Assembly (NCBI GenBank): GCA_028023455.1
Contig: JAQFVV010006293.1
Span: 3,829,059-3,893,058, forward strand
Direction of reading: 5' to 3'
Source of the DNA: Epiperipatus broadwayi
Lineage: Eukaryota > Onychophora > Udeonychophora > Euonychophora > Peripatidae
Length of the DNA stretch: 64,000 nucleotides
Numbering within the stretch: the stretch's first letter is position 1; each line of letters starts with the position of its first letter. The position numbers and the translations under genes are program-made. Of the stretch, positions 59,317 through 64,000 are shown in pieces. The notes under the pieces are model-generated. The model made no database searches and was not told where the DNA came from. It saw only the letters and a program-made list of their open reading frames with translations.

Positions 59317-61239
59317 CTACAAAATGAGAAAATTATTATAAAAATACTATTTTATTTAATATAAAAATTTTCGAGAATATTATTCTTAATGGACTGTCTA
59401 ATTGTGTCATTCTTATTAATAGAAATATAGTTTATATTTATCATAGAACATATACATGTGGGTGTTATAATTTATCTTATTTTCATTAACAGTAAACATT
59501 TAAAAAAGTAAATACTATAATTACACTTTGAATTATAAGTGTCAAATTAACTCAATTTACATCTTTTATACTATACACTTTAGATAAATATAGTAATGAT
59601 TATTATTAATCATTTACTAAACTAGAGATTGCATCTAGCACAGATATAAACTGATGAGTGCTGGTTCAGCATAAAATACATCTTAGGGGTTATTTGTTTT
59701 TTATTGTATTTTTATTTATATGAATTAAAAAGAATATGTGGTAATATTGAAGTTATTTAATATATGTATAAATACAATAATTATTTAATGGTAAAAATAG
59801 TTGTTAAGATAGATGATTTTATTAATGAATAAATAATAATCATATATCATTATTTTACTTAATTTAATCTTTTTAAAATCCTTTGCACATCATCTATTAA
59901 ACATAGATGTATTCTATATTTTTATCAAAAATGAGAAATAATTATATCTCAATGGAAAAAGTAAGTTTTGAATGTTTGAAAATTGTCCTAAAAATGGTAA
60001 TTATTTTATGCTAAAAGTTTTAAAAATTTTAGTTATTTGTTTAAATGCAAATTTAAAATATACAATTGTTGATTTAAATAGTCATTTTTTTTATAGAAGC
60101 CAAGAATTGAAAATAAAGCAGAAAATAGCCTTATCAGCACCATATCTAAATGGCTCTATCTCATTAAATGAAGTTATCATAATAGCATATATCTTTCTGC
60201 TACATATATAGTATTCCATTCCCAGTTTTAATATTGTATACATCTTGAGTAAAAAATAATAATGTCATATTACAAAGAAATAATAAAATTCACTTTAACT
60301 TTTAATTACAAAATGCATAACTATATAAAAAGGTGCCATGCCACAATTTACAAAAAAAGAAAAGAATCATAGTTATCCATAGAAAATATATAAATTCATT
60401 GTCTCCATGTCTTATGCTGTTATCAATTCTCAATATTTTAAAAAACTTTGCATAGAAAAAAATTGATATGTATAATCTTTATATGCTAATATTTTTGTTT
60501 GATCTCTAAAGCTGAAAGACTATTTGAAAATAACTGGAAACTATGATAATTACACCCAAACGTCAAAAAATGTTTATTTCAAACATTCTCTAATATTTGT
60601 AGCATTCATTTGACAGAGAGTATTATTGCTTCAAATTTTCTAAAATAGATAATGTTTGTTTAAAACAGTTCTATCCATCTACTATTAGCTTGTAAATTTA
60701 TTATTATTATTTAAAATAGTATTATTATTTAGAATTTTATAGAGATGCTTTAAGATTGAATGTAACACATATAAAGAAAATAAATGTGATACAAAACACA
60801 ATGATGTTAAATCAGCATTTATTTTTTATAGTCTCCTCTTAAATTTATTCTCATTTTTTTTTCCTTTTTTTTAACAAATTATTCAACACTTTTTTTTTTT
60901 AAATAAAAAATTTTTACCCCCACTATACAATAAAATTTTAAAAAAATAAATAGAAATATCATTATTCTATTTTTTCTATTCTTTAAACAAATTTTCTAAT
61001 TGACTCATTTTTTGTCCTGTCTTTACTTCTTATTTTTTTATATATATTTTTTAGATATTTTGAAATGAAAGTTTTTTTTTTTTGTTTCATTTATCCTTCA
61101 TTTTTTGTTGGGGTGTTGGTTAATTTTTAATTAATAATATTTTAACAAAATTTTTTTTTTGTTTTAATTTGAATAATGATAATGTTTGTGTAAATGAAAA
61201 TGAAATACACTGAGCAAATGAATATCCATTACTAAATTT
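59317..61239. other. Upstream intron, no exon recognised
   Basis: AT-rich. A SINE-like scrap at 59645-59700 (ACTGATGAGTGCTGGTTCAG). The frame at 59972-60211 has no recognisable motif. No transmembrane exon of the receptor is seen. Confidence 0.5.
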
Positions 61240-61690
61240 CTTAAAACCATCAAAACATCACATGATCACTATTTCATATGCTTACTTATGTAATTAATAA
61301 GAGTACCAAAATCTCCATATGGTAGTACTATCAAGTGCAAATCTTAATAATCAATAGATGCAGGAAAGGTTATGCATAAAATCCCTATCTAGTGCCTACT
61401 CATCCAACATTCCCAGACTGGCTTCTAGCTTGTGGCTTTCATCAGTGGGAATCCTAGCTTTATAATTAACCAAATAGATAAAAGGTGGCTGCTGGAGGAT
61501 TGCATTAGATCCTAAGATCTAGGTGCAGTGATCTCAAATCCAAGGCTCCTCACTGATGGGAGCCACAAGCTAAAAACTAATCTGGGAATGTTGGATGGGT
61601 AAGCACTAGATAGGGATTTTATATATAAACCTTCCTGCATCCATCTGATTATAAAAACTTAAACTTGTTGGCACTACTGCATAGAGAATT
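61240..61690. mobile_element. Foldback family A with inner module, diverged
   Basis: Left arm CATCACATGATCACTATTTC, ATGCATAAAATCCCTATCTA, CAGACTGGCTTCTAGCTTG. The centre is AAAGGTGGCTGCTGGAGG and ATCCTAAGATCTAGGTGCAG. Right arm CCACAAGCTAAAAACTAATC, TAAGCACTAGATAGGGATTT, TTGGCACTACTGCATAGAGA. It is shorter than the compound copy at 25360 because only one inner module is present. Confidence 0.82.
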
Positions 61691-62039
61691 TGATACTCAA
61701 TATTTAATTATGACATCAAAAAAGTTTGAAATATGAACATATTTTATCAATGCTAATATAAAGATGTGTTAGTTTTTTTTATTTAGATTTTATTATGGAT
61801 TGCTTCTTGCATCAATCTGTTTATGCTATTACTATATAGTTATTAATACAACAAAAATGATAAAATAAATAGTGAATGTTAAGAAACCAACTACTTGATT
61901 TATTTTTTTAATCCTAATATTATTAAATAATAATTGTTAACATTTTACCAAATTATAATCAGTATTATATTACCTAGTATGAATTAGATTTAACATAGTA
62001 TATTTTAAAAATGACACGAGTTATAATACTGTCTTTATT

Positions 62040-63840
62040 ATTTCATCATTATCATTATCATTTTTAATTATTATAGACTATTGCAGAATAAAGTTCTCTT
62101 CAAATTTAATATAGTTGTTCAAATCTATAATCTCTCTTATTCACATATTACTAACAAACTGTTTTATTTCAGGCACCTGGATCCAGTTTAAGACAACTTC
62201 CCATCTACTACAATTTTTCTTAGCAATATATCCAGTCTGATTCCATTTCGCTTCTTAATTTTTTCATTGATGGCAATGATATCTCTTTGTTCTCTCAAAC
62301 CAAGAATTGTTTTTTGATCTTCTTTTGTTAATCCCAACATCTTTCATATTTCACAGAGTGATCTGAAGTTTCTGTATAGCAACTCACATCAACATGTAAA
62401 AACTGGTAAAACATTTGTATTAAAAATATTTTTTTCAAATATATAGGAATACTTTCTTTTAATACTACCTATTTCTACCAAAAGGATTTTATTCAAGCTT
62501 AATTCTCTGTTTACTTTTAACTATTATATTTTTATTAATATTCTAATCAAGATATTTGTAATCCTTTACTTCTTAAAATTTATGATTGCCCATCTTTATT
62601 TTCTTCTTCTGTAAAAAGTCCATTAAATGTGACATTAGTTTTTATAGCATTTATCTTTAGGTCTACCTCTTTACTTTCAAGTTATAACTTTTGAAACATT
62701 TCCTGAAGTTCTGAAGCATTATTGCAAGAACAATGACAGCATCTGAAAAATGTAGATAATTTAAATAACTCTACTTTTGCTCCCTTAGCTTTCCATTTTA
62801 ATCCATGAAATACTTCTTGTATAACTACTATAAAAAGTTTAGAGATAAAGATTTACTCTGTCATACACTCTTTTTAGTGTTAATCTTAGTAATATCATGC
62901 ATTCTAATCATTGTTGTTGCACTTTAAAACATATTCTTTAAAATATAGCAAAATCCCAGGTCTATATTTTGACGACCTAATGCCTTAAATGCTATAGACA
63001 TTTTTATAGATTGAAGTGCTTTTGTAATCTATAAATACAAAGTATAATGGTAACTCATATTCACTGGTTATTCTATAATTTATTTCAATATCTGAATGTG
63101 ATCCCCTATGCTAAAATCAATTTTAAATCCAATTTGTTTTTGTAGTTGGTTAAAACCCAAAATTCTCTACAGATGAATATTGATAGGTCTATTACATTTA
63201 ATATCTTCTTTATTAGTTTTGTAAAATTTTAATATTATTACTGCATTTTCCCAATTATTTAGTACATCTCTATTATTTAAACATTTGGTATATAGTTTTG
63301 CCAACAATTTATTTATTTTTTTTCATATCTTTTTTTAAAATATCAATAATTTCATTTTCTTGAGATTTTCCTTTACACATAGCAAGCAATCCTAAGTCCA
63401 TTAATTGAAGAGAAGCCTGCTTTTTCCTGTCCCAAAAATGGCAGTTATAACTAATTTGCATTATTTTGCATAAATTTTTCTTCTGACAATGCACTTTTTA
63501 ACAAGATAGTAGCTATGAATATGAGAGCAGGAAGTCTCTCGAAAGTGCTCAGCTAAAATAATATTTTATATTTGCTTTCTATATACGAGCTTCATTATCT
63601 GTGTGTACAGCACACATATATAGTACTTACCACTTTATTTAAAATATTTGGCAATTCAGAAGATGTAACAACTGTATTAGTTTCTTCACTTTCTTATTCT
63701 TTATTGTCACATAATTCTTTCTGGAACTTTTCCACACGTTACAATGCTGTTTCTTTTTTTGGTAATAGTTCCATCACTTTTTATTATTATTGAAAAACTT
63801 TGCTTTCATTATTAAGATGTATTAAACTTTGAGATTTATT
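62040..63840 (-). mobile_element. Degenerate LINE, copy 2, with a nested insertion
   Basis: Collinear with 14060-15560: CTGATTCCATTTCGCTTCTT, the box region near 62745-62790 (FSDAVIVL in place of YADDIVLF), and a minus-strand frame KLLAKLYTKCLNNRDVLNNW with ENAVIILKFYKTNKEDI near 63190-63320. Upstream GNEIIDILKKDMKK corresponds to the same part of copy 1. The match is then interrupted from about 63365 to 63630 and resumes with TTGGCAATTCAGAAGATG, as at 15500. The element continues to about 63840. Confidence 0.8.
63365..63630. mobile_element. Insertion inside LINE copy 2, carrying a foldback family B fragment
   Basis: About 265 bp absent from LINE copy 1. Within it, CTATGAATATGAG, then CTCGAAAGTGCTCAGCT and AATAAT match the arm of the family B foldback (30418-30470). 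Confidence 0.55.
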
Positions 63841-64000
63841 TTCTTATACAGCTTTATTTACAAAGTCACAGTTATATTTTCTTAAATCATTATTAAATCT
63901 TTTTGATATCATTTTACAGAATTTTAGATTTTCAATTCTTTTTAATATATTATTTTAAAATATTTTCATATTCCTTCTTTCCTTCAAATAGACTCTTGTA

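Noticed and set aside
7386-61690. CRISPR-like interpretation of repeated and inverted units
   Set aside because: Repeats are dispersed, inverted and of unequal spacing, in a eukaryotic gene with introns.
59317-64000. Receptor transmembrane or ligand-binding exon on the minus strand
   Set aside because: No frame with a membrane segment and splice sites stood out; the 63309-63494 frame is part of LINE copy 2 and its insertion.

Overview
This window is AT-rich animal nuclear DNA. It holds one recognisable host gene, and most of the rest is old transposable-element sequence. The organism looks like a large-genome invertebrate. A mollusc, perhaps a cephalopod, is my guess from the mix of LINEs, Penelope-like GIY-YIG fragments, short dispersed repeats and foldback elements; that guess is inference. 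No prokaryotic operon, CRISPR array or viral genome is visible.

The gene lies on the minus strand from about 59.3 kb down to 7.07 kb. It encodes a natriuretic-peptide-receptor-type (GC-A/GC-B-like) receptor guanylyl cyclase. Nine exons with GT..AG borders (59303-59316, 58185-58241, 45586-45663, 45153-45257, 38405-38476, 37641-37803, 27816-27965, 22397-22565, 7065-7217) join in frame into about 320 residues. These cover the end of the juxtamembrane region, the whole kinase-homology domain and the signalling-helix linker up to the motif that precedes the cyclase domain. The extracellular and transmembrane exons should lie beyond 64 kb and the catalytic cyclase exons below position 1. The kinase-homology domain lacks both the ATP-binding lysine (VAVR) and the catalytic aspartate (HGRLKSSN), but keeps DFG.

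The introns are 0.3 to 15 kb and hold the following. (1) 1-7064: AT-rich with local duplications, a repeat shared with 42.1 kb and a possible integrase scrap. (2) 7218-22396: a foldback element, a tRNA-Gly(TCC)-like gene, a cluster of SINE-like repeats, a 1.18 kb pogo/Tigger-like element with TA flanks, a dead LINE, an unusual 4.4 kb block and two palindromes. (3) 22566-27815: a perfect-stem foldback, LINE and SINE-like fragments, a compound 1 kb foldback and a 0.2 kb direct repeat. (4) 27966-37640: another foldback family, a LINE tail, an unclassified 1 kb element and a 25-bp minisatellite. (5) 38477-45152: a 1.2 kb palindrome carrying two inverted GIY-YIG-like copies, a second Tigger-like copy and further repeats. 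(6) 45664-58184: a 3.45 kb degenerate Ty3/gypsy element with LTRs, polypurine tract, gag zinc knuckle and protease, then Penelope/LINE remnants. (7) 59317-64000: a foldback copy and a second LINE copy with a nested insertion.

The only part likely to be under strong selection is the cyclase gene. The most interesting non-gene structures are the large family of foldback elements, the GIY-YIG palindrome and the 15.6-20.05 kb block.
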